Shown here: positions 1 to 8,156 of the stretch, piece by piece
Layout: every line of letters starts with the position of its first letter
Numbering within the stretch: position 1 is the stretch's first letter
Source of the DNA: Thermohalobaculum sp039822785
GTDB lineage: Bacteria; Pseudomonadota; Alphaproteobacteria; Rhodobacterales; Rhodobacteraceae
NCBI GenBank assembly: GCA_039822785.1
Contig: JBCBMO010000007.1
Span: 124,001-188,000, forward strand
DNA: 64,000 bases
Direction: 5' to 3'
Made by a program: the position numbers and the translations under genes
Notes under the pieces: model-generated
Told to the model about the DNA's origin: nothing
The model's database searches: none
Seen by the model: only the letters and a program-made list of their open reading frames with translations

Positions 1-693
1 GCTGTAGCCCGCGGCCAGGATCGCCTGAAGCAGCCTGACATAGTCGAGATCGCCCGTGTCCGGCGCCCGGCGCCCGGGAAAGCCTGCGATCTGCACATGC
101 GCCACCAGCGGGGCGTGGCGCGCGAAGAGCCCCGCTACATCTTCGGTGGCATGGGCCATGTGATAGCAGTCGAACATGATCCGCAGGCGTGGGTGAGCGA
201 CGGCCTCCAGGACGGCCAAGGCCTCCTCCATCGTCGTCAGGTGGTAGCCGGGCACGTCGCGGCTGTTCTTGGGCTCGATCAGCAGATCGAGATCCGCCGC
301 CGCGGCGCGGTCGACGGCCCGGCGCAGCACCTGGATGAGCGCCTCCCGCGCCTCAGCCCCCGCGGCGCGCCCGGCCAGCACATGGACGAAGCGCGCCCCG
401 ATGGCATCCGCATAGGCGATGGCTTGGTCCACGCCCTCCAGCGCCTCCGCCGCTCGTCCTGGCAAGGCTGCGAGGCCGAAGTCCCCAGCGGCCAAGTCGC
501 CCGCAGGCGCGTTCAGGCTGATCGCGGGCAGGCCCGTCTCCTCGAGCGCAGCACGAACGACCGCCGCCGCGGTGTCGTAGGGCCATTGGAACTCCACCGC
601 GCCAAAACCGGCAGCGGCGGCCGCCCGTACCGCATCCGGCACGGGCAGGTCGGTCCAGAGCAGACCTAGGTTCGCCGACAGCAGACCCGTCAC
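1..693 (-). CDS. hyi: Hydroxypyruvate isomerase-like TIM-barrel protein (3' end cut by window edge)
   Basis: Translating the minus strand from a GTG at 693 gives 231 residues of a xylose-isomerase-like TIM barrel, and the frame runs off the window. Segments typical of the hydroxypyruvate isomerase (Hyi/OtnI) group are visible: an early GAVEFQWPYD strand, LLIEPKNSRDVPGY (this group's first catalytic Glu), MFDCYHMA, and HVQIAGFPGRRAPDTGD near the end. About 30 residues, including the second catalytic Glu, should lie outside. The family interconverts hydroxypyruvate and tartronate semialdehyde or related sugar acids. The start lies 7 bases past the stop of the EamA exporter, so both are probably one transcript. 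The D-2-hydroxyacid dehydrogenase next door suggests handling of C2/C3 oxo-acids, but the exact substrate cannot be told from sequence. Confidence 0.8.
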   Translation of the reverse strand, partial: MTGLLSANLGLLWTDLPVPDAVRAAAAAGFGAVEFQWPYDTAAAVVRAALEETGLPAISLNAPAGDLAAGDFGLAALPGRAAEALEGVDQAIAYADAIGARFVHVLAGRAAGAEAREALIQVLRRAVDRAAAADLDLLIEPKNSRDVPGYHLTTMEEALAVLEAVAHPRLRIMFDCYHMAHATEDVAGLFARHAPLVAHVQIAGFPGRRAPDTGDLDYVRLLQAILAAGYS

Positions 694-700
694 CGCAGGC

Positions 701-1630
701 TCAGCCCCGCTGCCGCGTGCGGTTGACCATCAGGATCCCCACCGCCACCAGCACGACGCCCAGCACGTCGGTCGGGCCCACCGCCTCGCCCAGCAGCACC
801 CAGGCGAAGCCGATGCCCAAGGCGGGGTTGAGGAAGTGAAACGACGAGGCGCCGGCGGCCGATACGCGCTTCACCAGGGCAAACCACAACAGCGTGGCCC
901 CGATCCCAGGCACCAGCACCTGAAAGGCGAAGGCGGGTAGCAGGAAGGGAAGCGTTGCCTCGGTGACGTCCCAGGGCAGCCCAAGCTCAAGCGCCAGGGT
1001 CAGGATCAGACAACCCACGCCGCCCACCGCCATCTGACAGGCGACGACCATCAAGAGACCGGTTCCGAACTCGATCCGCTTGATCGTCAGTGTCGCGACC
1101 GCCAGCCCCAACGTGCCCGCCACCGCAAGCGCGATCCCGCCAAGATCGATGCCCCCGGCGATCCGCGTGCCCATGATCCACAGCACACCGGCGAACCCGA
1201 CGGCCAGGCCAAGCGCCTTCAGCGCCGTGACCCGCTCCTTCAGCACCGCAGGCGCCAGCGCCGCAACCACCAGGGGCATGGCAGAGGCCAGCACCGCCGC
1301 GAGCCCGGCGGGGATCATCGTCATCGAGGTGAAGAAGAAGCCCAGATAGAGCGTGTTCTGGCAGAGCCCCAGCAGCAGGATCGCGCGCCAGGCCTCACGC
1401 CCCCGCGGCAGCCGCTGGCCGAGCGCCCAGGCGAGACCGCCCGCCAAGGTCGCCGAGACCGCGAAGCGCAGGGCCGAGATGCCGAAGGGCGGCGTGTGGG
1501 TCACCATGATCTTGCCGACCGAGAAGGCGGAGGACCAGATCACCGCAAAGCTCACCCCCATCAGCACCGTCAACCAGAGCGCGGGCGCTCCCGGCGCCCC
1601 GATCGCCACGCTGTCCTGCTGCACTGACAA
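701..1630 (-). CDS. EamA/DMT-superfamily exporter
   Basis: About 309 residues with ten hydrophobic segments in two tandem EamA halves, the usual size and layout of drug/metabolite transporters such as RhaT and YdcZ relatives. The first half opens with a WSSAFSVGKIM segment and the second begins near LGLAVATLTIKRIEF. The preferred start is a TTG at 1630, preceded by GGAGG with 5 bases spacing; a GTG at 1624 is the alternative. The open frame continues far upstream, but that part is antisense to the neighbouring dehydrogenase. The gene is divergent from the D-2-hydroxyacid dehydrogenase across about 170 bases and is followed by the hydroxypyruvate-isomerase-like gene. The substrate is unknown; export of an amino acid or small metabolite is typical of the family. 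Confidence 0.85.
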   Translation of the reverse strand: MSVQQDSVAIGAPGAPALWLTVLMGVSFAVIWSSAFSVGKIMVTHTPPFGISALRFAVSATLAGGLAWALGQRLPRGREAWRAILLLGLCQNTLYLGFFFTSMTMIPAGLAAVLASAMPLVVAALAPAVLKERVTALKALGLAVGFAGVLWIMGTRIAGGIDLGGIALAVAGTLGLAVATLTIKRIEFGTGLLMVVACQMAVGGVGCLILTLALELGLPWDVTEATLPFLLPAFAFQVLVPGIGATLLWFALVKRVSAAGASSFHFLNPALGIGFAWVLLGEAVGPTDVLGVVLVAVGILMVNRTRQRG

Positions 1631-1801
1631 GGTCGCCTCCCGCCGGGCGGAGCGATGGCCGCCCAAGGCGCTCTTGGTAGCTCTCGGTCCGCAACGGCGC
1701 CAGCCGCCACCTATGCTGCATTGTCGCGCCTTCTTGACGGGTGAGGTGACGCTACGCTTTTTCGTTGCTAAGCGCGACGAACTAGACCGAAGAGGGTATT
1801 G

Positions 1802-2752
1802 ATGCCGGCCCCCCTGATGATCATCGCTGAGGAGGCGGAGAGCCTGGCCCGGCACCTTGCGGCGGTGCTGCCGGGCGAGCGCTATCTGACCGTCCTCAAT
1901 GGATCGGATCTGGAGCCGGCGCTGGCGCAGGGGCCGGAAGCCTTGCTGGCCATCCGCACCGAGGCGATCGACCATGCCGTCTATCGCGCAGCGCTGGAGG
2001 CACCGAGCCTGCGCTTTTTGCAGGTCGGCGGATCGGGCTACGAATGGCTCGGCGGCTGGGACCATGAGCGGCTGAGGGTCTGCAACGCTGCCGGCGTGCT
2101 GGCGCCCTACCTCGCCGAGACCGTGATCGGCGCGATGATCGCGCTCAACAACCATCTGGTCCACTACCACGCGCTGCAGCTTCAGCGGCAGTGGGCGCCG
2201 CAGCCCTTTCGCCCGCTGGCGGGGCAGCGCCTGTTGATCGTGGGCGCCGGCGCCGTGGGTTCGGCCACCGCCATGCGGGCGCAGGCGCTGGGGATGCATG
2301 TCACGGGGCTCAGCCGCCAGGGCGCGATGCTGGACGGGTTCGACGAGATGACGGAGATCGCGGCCATCGACGACGTGCTCCCCCAGGCGGATGTCGTCTC
2401 GAACCACCTGCGCCTGACGCCGCAGACCCGGGGGATCTTCGACGCGGCGCGCTTTGCCAAGATGAAGCCAGGCGCGCTTTTTCTGAACTCCGCCCGCGGG
2501 GGGCATGTGGACGAGACGGCGCTGCTGGCGGCGCTGGAGAGCGGCCGCCTCTCCGGCGCCTGGCTCGATGTGTTCGAGACGGAACCGCTGCCGGCAGACA
2601 GCCCGCTGTGGTCGGCGCCCAACCTGCTGGTGACCCCCCATGCCAGCGACATGGTCGACGGCTGGTACCTGCGCTTCGCCGATCTCTTTGCCGAGAATCT
2701 GGGCCGGTACTGGCGCGGGGAGGCGATGATCAACCCGATCCTGCCCAACTAG
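1802..2752 (+). CDS. D-2-hydroxyacid dehydrogenase (NAD-binding)
   Basis: 316 residues. The substrate half comes first, then a Rossmann fold with VGAGAVGSATAM. The catalytic set of the family appears intact: Arg in NSARGGHVDE, Glu in DVFETEPLP and His in VTPHAS. The family reduces 2-oxoacids such as glyoxylate or hydroxypyruvate to D-2-hydroxyacids. The short N-terminal domain and overall length resemble GhrA-type glyoxylate/hydroxypyruvate reductases more than SerA. The ATG at 1802 follows an AGAGGG Shine-Dalgarno at 5 bases. The gene is divergent from the EamA exporter and precedes the Rieske oxygenase by 124 bases. Next to a hydroxypyruvate-isomerase-like gene, a role in glyoxylate/hydroxypyruvate reduction is plausible, but this is inference. 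Confidence 0.88.
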   Translation: MPAPLMIIAEEAESLARHLAAVLPGERYLTVLNGSDLEPALAQGPEALLAIRTEAIDHAVYRAALEAPSLRFLQVGGSGYEWLGGWDHERLRVCNAAGVLAPYLAETVIGAMIALNNHLVHYHALQLQRQWAPQPFRPLAGQRLLIVGAGAVGSATAMRAQALGMHVTGLSRQGAMLDGFDEMTEIAAIDDVLPQADVVSNHLRLTPQTRGIFDAARFAKMKPGALFLNSARGGHVDETALLAALESGRLSGAWLDVFETEPLPADSPLWSAPNLLVTPHASDMVDGWYLRFADLFAENLGRYWRGEAMINPILPN

Positions 2753-2840
2753 CCAGGGCGCCCCTCGGCCGGTGGCGGGGCGAAGGGTTCCATGGCGACA
2801 TCGCAGGTCGCAATCGGACGAGACGGTGGTGCGGGCGGCA

Positions 2841-2871
2841 GGCTCCCTGAGGCGGTAGCCCATAGGGAGCC
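2841..2871 (+). promoter_or_regulatory. Leader hairpin covering the ribosome-binding site of the Rieske oxygenase
   Basis: GGCTCCCT (2841-2848) is a perfect inverted match to AGGGAGCC (2864-2871). Between them GGC-GGTA-GCC (2851-2860) can extend the stem with a tetraloop. The right arm contains the AGGGAG Shine-Dalgarno, 7 bases before the ATG at 2877. If formed in the mRNA, this hairpin would block initiation, so the element looks like a translational switch or thermosensor-like leader. I cannot match it to a known riboswitch class. Confidence 0.55.
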
Positions 2872-2876
2872 ACGCC

Positions 2877-4040
2877 ATGACCCAGCACCCGCTCGACATC
2901 ACCGAAACCCTGGCCAGCGTCAGCCGCCCGATCGAGGCGGCCAACGGTCTTCCCAATGCCTGCTACACTGACGAGGGTGTCGCGGCGACCGAGCGGGAGG
3001 CGGTTTTCTTTGCCAACTGGGCCGCCGTCGGCTTTGCCCATCAGGTGGCCAACAATGGCGATGTGGCGCCGATCGATTTCCTGGGTCAGCCGCTGTTGCT
3101 GTCGCGCGATCACCAAGGCGTGCTGCGGGTCTTCCAGAACGTCTGCCGCCACCGCGGCATGATTCTGGTCGAGGAGGCGGGCAACCGGCCCCGTGCGCTG
3201 CGCTGCCCCTACCATGCCTGGTGCTACGAGCTCGACGGCCGCCTGCGCACCACGCCGCATGTGGGCGGGCCCGGGCGCAACCGCCACGATGCCATCGACC
3301 GCAAAGCGCTCGGCCTGATCGAGGTGCGCTCGACGGTCTGGCTGGGCGTCGTCTTCGTGAACATCGACGGCAAGGCGCCGCCTTTTGAGGTGTATGCCGC
3401 CGAGGCGCGGGCGCGCTGGGCGGAATTCGACCGCCCCCTGCATTTCGCGGGCCCCGAGAGCGGCTTTACGCTGGAGGTCGCCTGCAACTGGAAGCTCGCG
3501 GTCGAGAACTACTGCGAGAGCTATCACCTGCCCTGGGTACACCCGGGGCTGAACAGCTACTCCCGCCTCGAGGACCACTACCACATCGAGGGCGAGGGCT
3601 TTTCGGGCCAGGGCACCACGGTCTATCGCCCCATGCTGGCAGAGGACGGACGGCGCTTTCCGCCGATCGAGGGGCTGGCGGAGAAATGGGCCGAGGGCGC
3701 GGAGTACATCACGCTCTACCCCAACGTCCTGCTCGGCGTGCACAAGGACCATACCTTCGCCATCGTGCTGGAGCCGCGCGGGGTGGCCGAGACGCGGGAG
3801 CATGTGGCGATCCTGTTCCCGGACGAGAGCGTCGCCGAGGAGGCCTATCGGCCCATGCGCGACCGCAACGCCACCATGTGGCGCGAGGTCTTCGAGGAGG
3901 ACATCTTCGTCGTGGAGGGCATGCAGCGTGGTCGGCGGGCGAGCGGCTTCGACGGCGGGCGGTTCTCTCCGGTGATGGACGGGCCGACCCATGCCTTCCA
4001 CCGCTGGGTCGCCGATGCGCTTGCGCGGCACGTGCCATGA
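2877..4040 (+). CDS. Rieske non-heme iron oxygenase, alpha subunit (quaternary-ammonium type)
   Basis: 387 residues. The Rieske 2Fe-2S ligands are C90/H92 (CRHRG) and C110/H113 (CPYHAW). The mononuclear iron site is seen as H217 and H222 in ENYCESYHLPWVH, with a likely Asp ligand in EEDIFVVEG near the C-terminus. Residue E214 occupies the bridging position that is Asp in classical aromatic dioxygenases. Glu there is characteristic of the group containing carnitine (CntA), glycine betaine (GbcA), choline and stachydrine oxygenases. These hydroxylate an N-methyl or C-N position using electrons from a separate flavin/ferredoxin reductase. The demethylation operon downstream makes a betaine demethylase the best guess. 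No reductase gene is seen in the window. The leader carries a hairpin over the ribosome-binding site. Confidence 0.88.
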   Translation: MTQHPLDITETLASVSRPIEAANGLPNACYTDEGVAATEREAVFFANWAAVGFAHQVANNGDVAPIDFLGQPLLLSRDHQGVLRVFQNVCRHRGMILVEEAGNRPRALRCPYHAWCYELDGRLRTTPHVGGPGRNRHDAIDRKALGLIEVRSTVWLGVVFVNIDGKAPPFEVYAAEARARWAEFDRPLHFAGPESGFTLEVACNWKLAVENYCESYHLPWVHPGLNSYSRLEDHYHIEGEGFSGQGTTVYRPMLAEDGRRFPPIEGLAEKWAEGAEYITLYPNVLLGVHKDHTFAIVLEPRGVAETREHVAILFPDESVAEEAYRPMRDRNATMWREVFEEDIFVVEGMQRGRRASGFDGGRFSPVMDGPTHAFHRWVADALARHVP

Positions 4041-4059
4041 CCGCGCGTCCGACTACCCC

Positions 4060-4302
4060 ATGATCGCCGTCACCCCCGCTGAGGCGCTGGATACAGCCCT
4101 GCTTGCCGCCCATGCGGAGGGCGCGACCGATCAGCTCGTCGCGCTCTACGCAGAGGCCGCCGACAGGGCCGCGGCGGAGGGGGCGGCGGAGGCCGCCGCC
4201 TTCTTTCGCACCCATGCCTATGTCTTTGCGCTGGAGACCGGCCATCCCCTGGCCGATGTCCTCCATCGGGCCCTTGTCGCGGCGGGGCGGGAAGATCTTT
4301 GA
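4060..4302 (+). CDS. Small conserved-looking protein of unknown function
   Basis: An 80-residue, Ala-rich, apparently all-helical protein that starts MIAVTPAEALDTALLAAH and ends VLHRALVAAGREDL. It has no signal peptide or membrane segment. The ATG at 4060 lies 19 bases after the Rieske gene's stop; no in-frame start couples directly to that stop. Codon use matches the neighbours, and position plus strand suggest co-transcription with the oxygenase. I do not recognise the family. Its stop lies 27 bases from the convergent membrane protein gene. Confidence 0.6.
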   Translation: MIAVTPAEALDTALLAAHAEGATDQLVALYAEAADRAAAEGAAEAAAFFRTHAYVFALETGHPLADVLHRALVAAGREDL

Positions 4303-4329
4303 CCGCCGCGCCCTCCATGAAGGGCGCAC

Positions 4330-5322
4330 TCAGGCCGCCCGGCTTGCCTCAAAGGCCTTCAGCGCCTGCGCCAGGTCGTCATCGGCGCTACAGCCCGGCT
4401 TCTCGTCCGGCATCGCCCCACCCTGGGCATTGCTGTAAACGTCGTCGGCGAAGGCTTTCACCTCGAGCGACCGCTCGATCTCCGGCGTGGTCGCATAGCC
4501 TGCCGCGGCCGCCATCGAGCACCACATCAGACCGAAGTGCAGCGCCATCAGACCCCAGATCTTAATCTCGAAGCCGCCGATCTCGCTGAAGGTCCAGACG
4601 ACCGCCACCGCCAGGAAGTAGTGGACGAAGGCGGCACTGAGGATCGACATCAGCACCGGCAGCCGCGCCGGCTTTCCGCGAACGTCGTCGCCGCCGACAA
4701 AGGCCGAGTGCAGCGCCATGTAGCGGCCCGCCATGACGAAGAGCAGCATCGCGATCAAGACGATCAAAAAAGGCTCGGCCCGATAGGCGAACCACAACCC
4801 GCGCCCATACTCCTCGATCGGTGCGCCGAAGATCTCCGCCGCGCTCGGCAGGGCGTAGATGTTGTAGGGTTCCGCGAATTCGATGGAGCTGCCGAGGATC
4901 GCCCCGCCGAAGACCAGCACCAGGACCATGGCCGGCAACAGGCAGCCCAGCAGCATCCACTCCACCATGTTGCGCAGATAGGCGACCCGTCCCGGCGACG
5001 GGCGCGCGACGCCCACCCGCTTCATCGCGTCGCGCTGGGAGACATAGAGCCAGACCAGCACCGCGCCAAAAAGCGGCGCCCAGCCGATCGGATCAACCCA
5101 GCCCGGCACCACAAGCTGCCCGCCGAGAGCGGTGACCACCCCTTCGATCATGCCAGCGATCACGGCATTGGCCGAGGCGAAACTCTCCGCCGCCGCACTG
5201 TTCTGGGCAAAGACAAGCCCGATGGCGACGGGCAGAAGCCAGGGGAGACTGGCCAGAAACACGCGCGCGCCAGTGAAAGGGGCACGCAAGAACATACGCG
5301 CAAACACAGTGATCGGGACCAT
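4330..5322 (-). CDS. Multi-pass membrane protein of unknown function
   Basis: 330 residues with about six hydrophobic segments: near 20-40, 75-95, 120-145, 183-203, 225-250 and 255-275. A soluble acidic C-terminal tail of about 50 residues follows. The ATG at 5322 follows an AAAGGA Shine-Dalgarno. No transporter signature I know is visible, and I do not recognise the family. It lies between the Rieske oxygenase and the demethylation operon, on the opposite strand and divergent from the operon. A link to betaine or methylamine use is only positional. Confidence 0.7.
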   Translation of the reverse strand: MVPITVFARMFLRAPFTGARVFLASLPWLLPVAIGLVFAQNSAAAESFASANAVIAGMIEGVVTALGGQLVVPGWVDPIGWAPLFGAVLVWLYVSQRDAMKRVGVARPSPGRVAYLRNMVEWMLLGCLLPAMVLVLVFGGAILGSSIEFAEPYNIYALPSAAEIFGAPIEEYGRGLWFAYRAEPFLIVLIAMLLFVMAGRYMALHSAFVGGDDVRGKPARLPVLMSILSAAFVHYFLAVAVVWTFSEIGGFEIKIWGLMALHFGLMWCSMAAAAGYATTPEIERSLEVKAFADDVYSNAQGGAMPDEKPGCSADDDLAQALKAFEASRAA

Positions 5323-5720
5323 CGCGGATCCTTTCTCGACGGTGATAGCTCAACTGTATTGCGGGTAATGATGACAGGAAGTGCGGCGAACAGATGACGG
5401 GCTTATGTCCACCCCAAGAGCCCGTCATCTGTGATCGCCGGTGCGGAACCCCCTAGCGCCGTCAGCTTCTCTATGACGGGCCAATGCTTAACAAACTCTG
5501 AACATTACGCAGGAGAGGCGCTGCGGCCCCAAAATGACGCGGACGCCGTCGTCGCTCGGCTCTCCGCCGCGGAGGAGGCGTGACGGGCTGTCGCAAATCC
5601 GCTGATCTGCCGCGCATCTGCTTTGCCGTATTCGACGGAAGTTGCTTCTATGCACCGAGAAGGCTGAACCAGGAGCCTGCCGCGTCAGGCGCGCCAGGCC
5701 CGCTTGCTCGGGAGACGGCG
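5323..5720. promoter_or_regulatory. 398-base divergent intergenic region before the demethylation operon
   Basis: No convincing gene is seen here: an open frame runs in from 5580, but its first 47 codons look non-coding and the ATG at 5721 has the good Shine-Dalgarno. The region holds four copies of TGACGGGC at 5395-5402, 5420-5427 (inverted), 5474-5481 and 5581-5588. It also holds a large hairpin (separate entry), a GGAGAG/CTCTCC pairing (5512-5517 with 5560-5565) and a small CTCCGC/GCGGAG stem. The arrangement suggests operator sites for an unidentified regulator and possibly a structured leader for the operon. Confidence 0.5.
5384..5440. promoter_or_regulatory. Long inverted repeat between divergent genes
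   Basis: CAGATGACGGGCT (5391-5403) is repeated perfectly inverted at 5419-5431, with a 15-base loop. The arms extend outward as CGGCGA (5384-5389) and TCGCCG (5435-5440) after a one-to-three-base bulge. There is no T-run, and the flanking genes point away from it, so it is unlikely to be a terminator. A dyad operator or RNA structure fits better. Confidence 0.6.
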
Positions 5721-8156
5721 ATGACGGAGGCAATCCGCAGCACGGCACGTGTGGTGGTGATCGGCGGCGGCGTGGTCGGCTGCTCGGTGCTGTACCACCT
5801 GGCCAAGCGCGGCTGGACCGACAGCCTGCTGCTGGAGCGCTCGGAGCTTACCTCGGGCTCGACCTGGCACGCCGCCGGGGGCTGCCACACGATCAACGGC
5901 GATCCCAACGTCGCGAAGCTGCAGCGCTACACCATCGACCTTTACCGCGAGATCGAGGAGCTGTCGGGCCAGGCCACAGGCTTTCACCTGACCGGCGGGG
6001 TCATGCTGGCCAGCACCCCTGAGCGCTTCGACTGGATGAAGTCGATGTTCGCCAAGGGCCGCTACCTCGGCATGAACCAGAAGGTCGTGACGCCCGAGGA
6101 AGCGCATGAGCTGATGCCGCTGCTCGACCCCGCGCAGTTCGTCGGCGGCGTCTGGACGGAGTATGAGGGCCACCTCGATCCCTCCGGCGTTACCTGGGCC
6201 TATGCCAAGGCCGCCAAGGCGCTGGGCGCCAGCTTCGAGCAGCGCACCAAGGTCGAGGATATCCTCCGCACGCCCGAGGGCTGGCTGGTGAAGACCAACC
6301 GCGGCGATGTCGCCTGCGAGCATGTGGTGAATGCCGGCGGCCTCTGGGCACGTGAGGTCGGCCGCATGGTGGGCCTCGAACTGCCGCTGCTCGCCATGGA
6401 GCACATGTACCTGCTGACCGAGGACATGCCCGAGGTGGCCGAGGTCAACCGCACCACCGGCAAGGAGGTGCTGCATGCCGTCGACTTCGACGGGGAGCTG
6501 TACCTGCGCCAGGAGCGTGGCGGGATGCTCATGGGCACCTATGAGAAAGCCTGCGTGCCCTGGTCCGAGCGTCAGACGCCCTGGGACTTCGGCCACGAGC
6601 TCCTACAGCCGGACCTCGACCGCATCGCGCCCTCGCTGGAGGTCGGGTTCGAGCACTTCCCCGCCTTCCAGAACGCAGGGATCAAGCAGATCATCAACGG
6701 CCCCTTCACCTTCGCGCCGGACGGCAACCCGCTGGTGGGCCCGATCCGCGGGCTGCCGGGCTTCTGGTCGGCCTGTGCGGTCATGGCCGGCTTCTCCCAG
6801 GGTGGCGGCGTGGGCCTGGCGCTGTCCAACTGGATGATCGACGGCGACCCCGGCTTCGACGTCTTCGCCATGGATGTCGCGCGCTACGGCGACTGGGCGA
6901 CCATGAGCTACACCAACCCCAAGGTGCGGGAGAACTACTCGCGCCGCTTCTCGATCAAGTTCCCCAACGAGGAACTGCCGGCGGCCCGCCCGTTCAAGAC
7001 CACGCCGATCTACGACCGTCTGCTGGCCGCCGGCGCCCAGATGGGCGACAGCTGGGGCCTGGAGGCGCCGCTGTGGTTCGCGCCCGAGGGGGTGAGCGAC
7101 ACCTTCTCCTGGCGCCGCTCCACCGATTTCGAGCATGTCGCCGAGGAGGTCCGCGCCGTGCGCGAGCGCGTCGGGCTCATGGAGATCTCGGGCTTCTCCA
7201 AGTTCTCTGTCACCGGGGCGGGGGCGCGCGGCTTCCTCGACCGTCTGCTGGCCTGCCGCCTGCCGAAGCCCGGGCGCATGACGCTGGCGCCCATGCTCAA
7301 GGAGGACGGCAAGCTGCAGGGCGACCTGACCGTCGCCTGCCTCGATGACGAGCGCTTCTTCATGGCAGGCTCTGGCATGGCCGAAGAATTCTACATGCGC
7401 TGGTTCGAGCGCTGGATGCCCAGCGACGGCTCGGTCGCGGTGGAGGCCATCGGGCTCGGCCAGGTCGGCCTGTCGATCGCGGGGCCAGATGCGCGCACGC
7501 TACTGTCGCGGGTGACCACGGCGGATGTCTCGAACGAGGCCTTCCGCTTCATGTCCATCCGCGAGATCGAGATCGGCTATGCCCCCTGCACGGTCGGGCG
7601 CGTCAGCTTCACCGGCGATCTCGGCTACGAGATCTGGATGCAGCCCGAGTACCAGCGCCACATCTTCGAGCGGCTGGTGACGGCGGGCGAGGAGTTCGGC
7701 CTGCGCCTCTTCGGCCTACGCGCGCTCAACAGCCTGCGGATGGAGAAGAACTGGGGCGGTTGGGGCCGCGAGTTCCGCCCGATCTACGGGCCCCTCGAGG
7801 CCGCGCTCGAGCGCTTCGTCGCCTACGAGAAGGACGCCGATTTCATCGGCAAGGCGGGCGCGCTGGCCGAGCGGGAGCAGGGCGGCAGCCTGCGCCTCTG
7901 CTCCTTCGTGCTCGATGCCACTGACGCCGACGTTATCGGCGACGAGCCGATCTGGCTGAACGGCGACGTCGTGGGCTGGGTCACCTCCGGCGGCTATGCC
8001 CACCACTCGGGCCTCTCCATGGCGCTCGGCTACGTGCCCAAGGAGCACGCCGCGACCGAGGGCCCCTGGTCCATCGAACTCCTCGGCGAGATGCTACCGG
8101 CCCGTCGCCAACATGCGCCCGTCTTCGACGCCAACGCCGAACGGATGCGTGGCTGA
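5721..8156 (+). CDS. Dimethylglycine/sarcosine dehydrogenase-like protein (FAD + GcvT domains)
   Basis: 811 residues. An N-terminal FAD-binding oxidoreductase (about 1-425) opens with VVVIGGGVVGCSVLYHLAKRG. The SGSTWHAAG segment carries the His that holds FAD covalently in dimethylglycine and sarcosine dehydrogenases. The C-terminal half (about 430-805) has two aminomethyltransferase (GcvT-like, folate-binding) domains. The family oxidises an N-methyl group and passes formaldehyde to tetrahydrofolate as 5,10-methylene-THF. The ATG at 5721 has GGAGA at 5 bases spacing. Its TGA overlaps the soxB ATG (TGATG). With the upstream Rieske oxygenase, dimethylglycine is the likely substrate; sarcosine or another methylated amine cannot be excluded. 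Confidence 0.9.
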   Translation: MTEAIRSTARVVVIGGGVVGCSVLYHLAKRGWTDSLLLERSELTSGSTWHAAGGCHTINGDPNVAKLQRYTIDLYREIEELSGQATGFHLTGGVMLASTPERFDWMKSMFAKGRYLGMNQKVVTPEEAHELMPLLDPAQFVGGVWTEYEGHLDPSGVTWAYAKAAKALGASFEQRTKVEDILRTPEGWLVKTNRGDVACEHVVNAGGLWAREVGRMVGLELPLLAMEHMYLLTEDMPEVAEVNRTTGKEVLHAVDFDGELYLRQERGGMLMGTYEKACVPWSERQTPWDFGHELLQPDLDRIAPSLEVGFEHFPAFQNAGIKQIINGPFTFAPDGNPLVGPIRGLPGFWSACAVMAGFSQGGGVGLALSNWMIDGDPGFDVFAMDVARYGDWATMSYTNPKVRENYSRRFSIKFPNEELPAARPFKTTPIYDRLLAAGAQMGDSWGLEAPLWFAPEGVSDTFSWRRSTDFEHVAEEVRAVRERVGLMEISGFSKFSVTGAGARGFLDRLLACRLPKPGRMTLAPMLKEDGKLQGDLTVACLDDERFFMAGSGMAEEFYMRWFERWMPSDGSVAVEAIGLGQVGLSIAGPDARTLLSRVTTADVSNEAFRFMSIREIEIGYAPCTVGRVSFTGDLGYEIWMQPEYQRHIFERLVTAGEEFGLRLFGLRALNSLRMEKNWGGWGREFRPIYGPLEAALERFVAYEKDADFIGKAGALAEREQGGSLRLCSFVLDATDADVIGDEPIWLNGDVVGWVTSGGYAHHSGLSMALGYVPKEHAATEGPWSIELLGEMLPARRQHAPVFDANAERMRG

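Noticed and set aside
1631..2956. An N-terminal extension of the EamA gene making a 751-codon open frame on the minus strand
   Set aside because: It is antisense to the D-2-hydroxyacid dehydrogenase, is Arg/Pro-rich and has no membrane segments; the EamA fold starts only at about 1630.
5512..5568. Resemblance of GGAGAGGCGCTGCGGCC...GGCTCTCC to the SAH riboswitch core
   Set aside because: The core has an extra G, the downstream GGCGCUC pairing is not found, and the operon does not recycle S-adenosylhomocysteine. It is kept only as possible structure in the region entry.
5580..5720. A 47-codon upstream extension of the dimethylglycine dehydrogenase-like gene
   Set aside because: There is no start with a Shine-Dalgarno, the translated part lacks family similarity, and the ATG at 5721 has GGAGA at good spacing.
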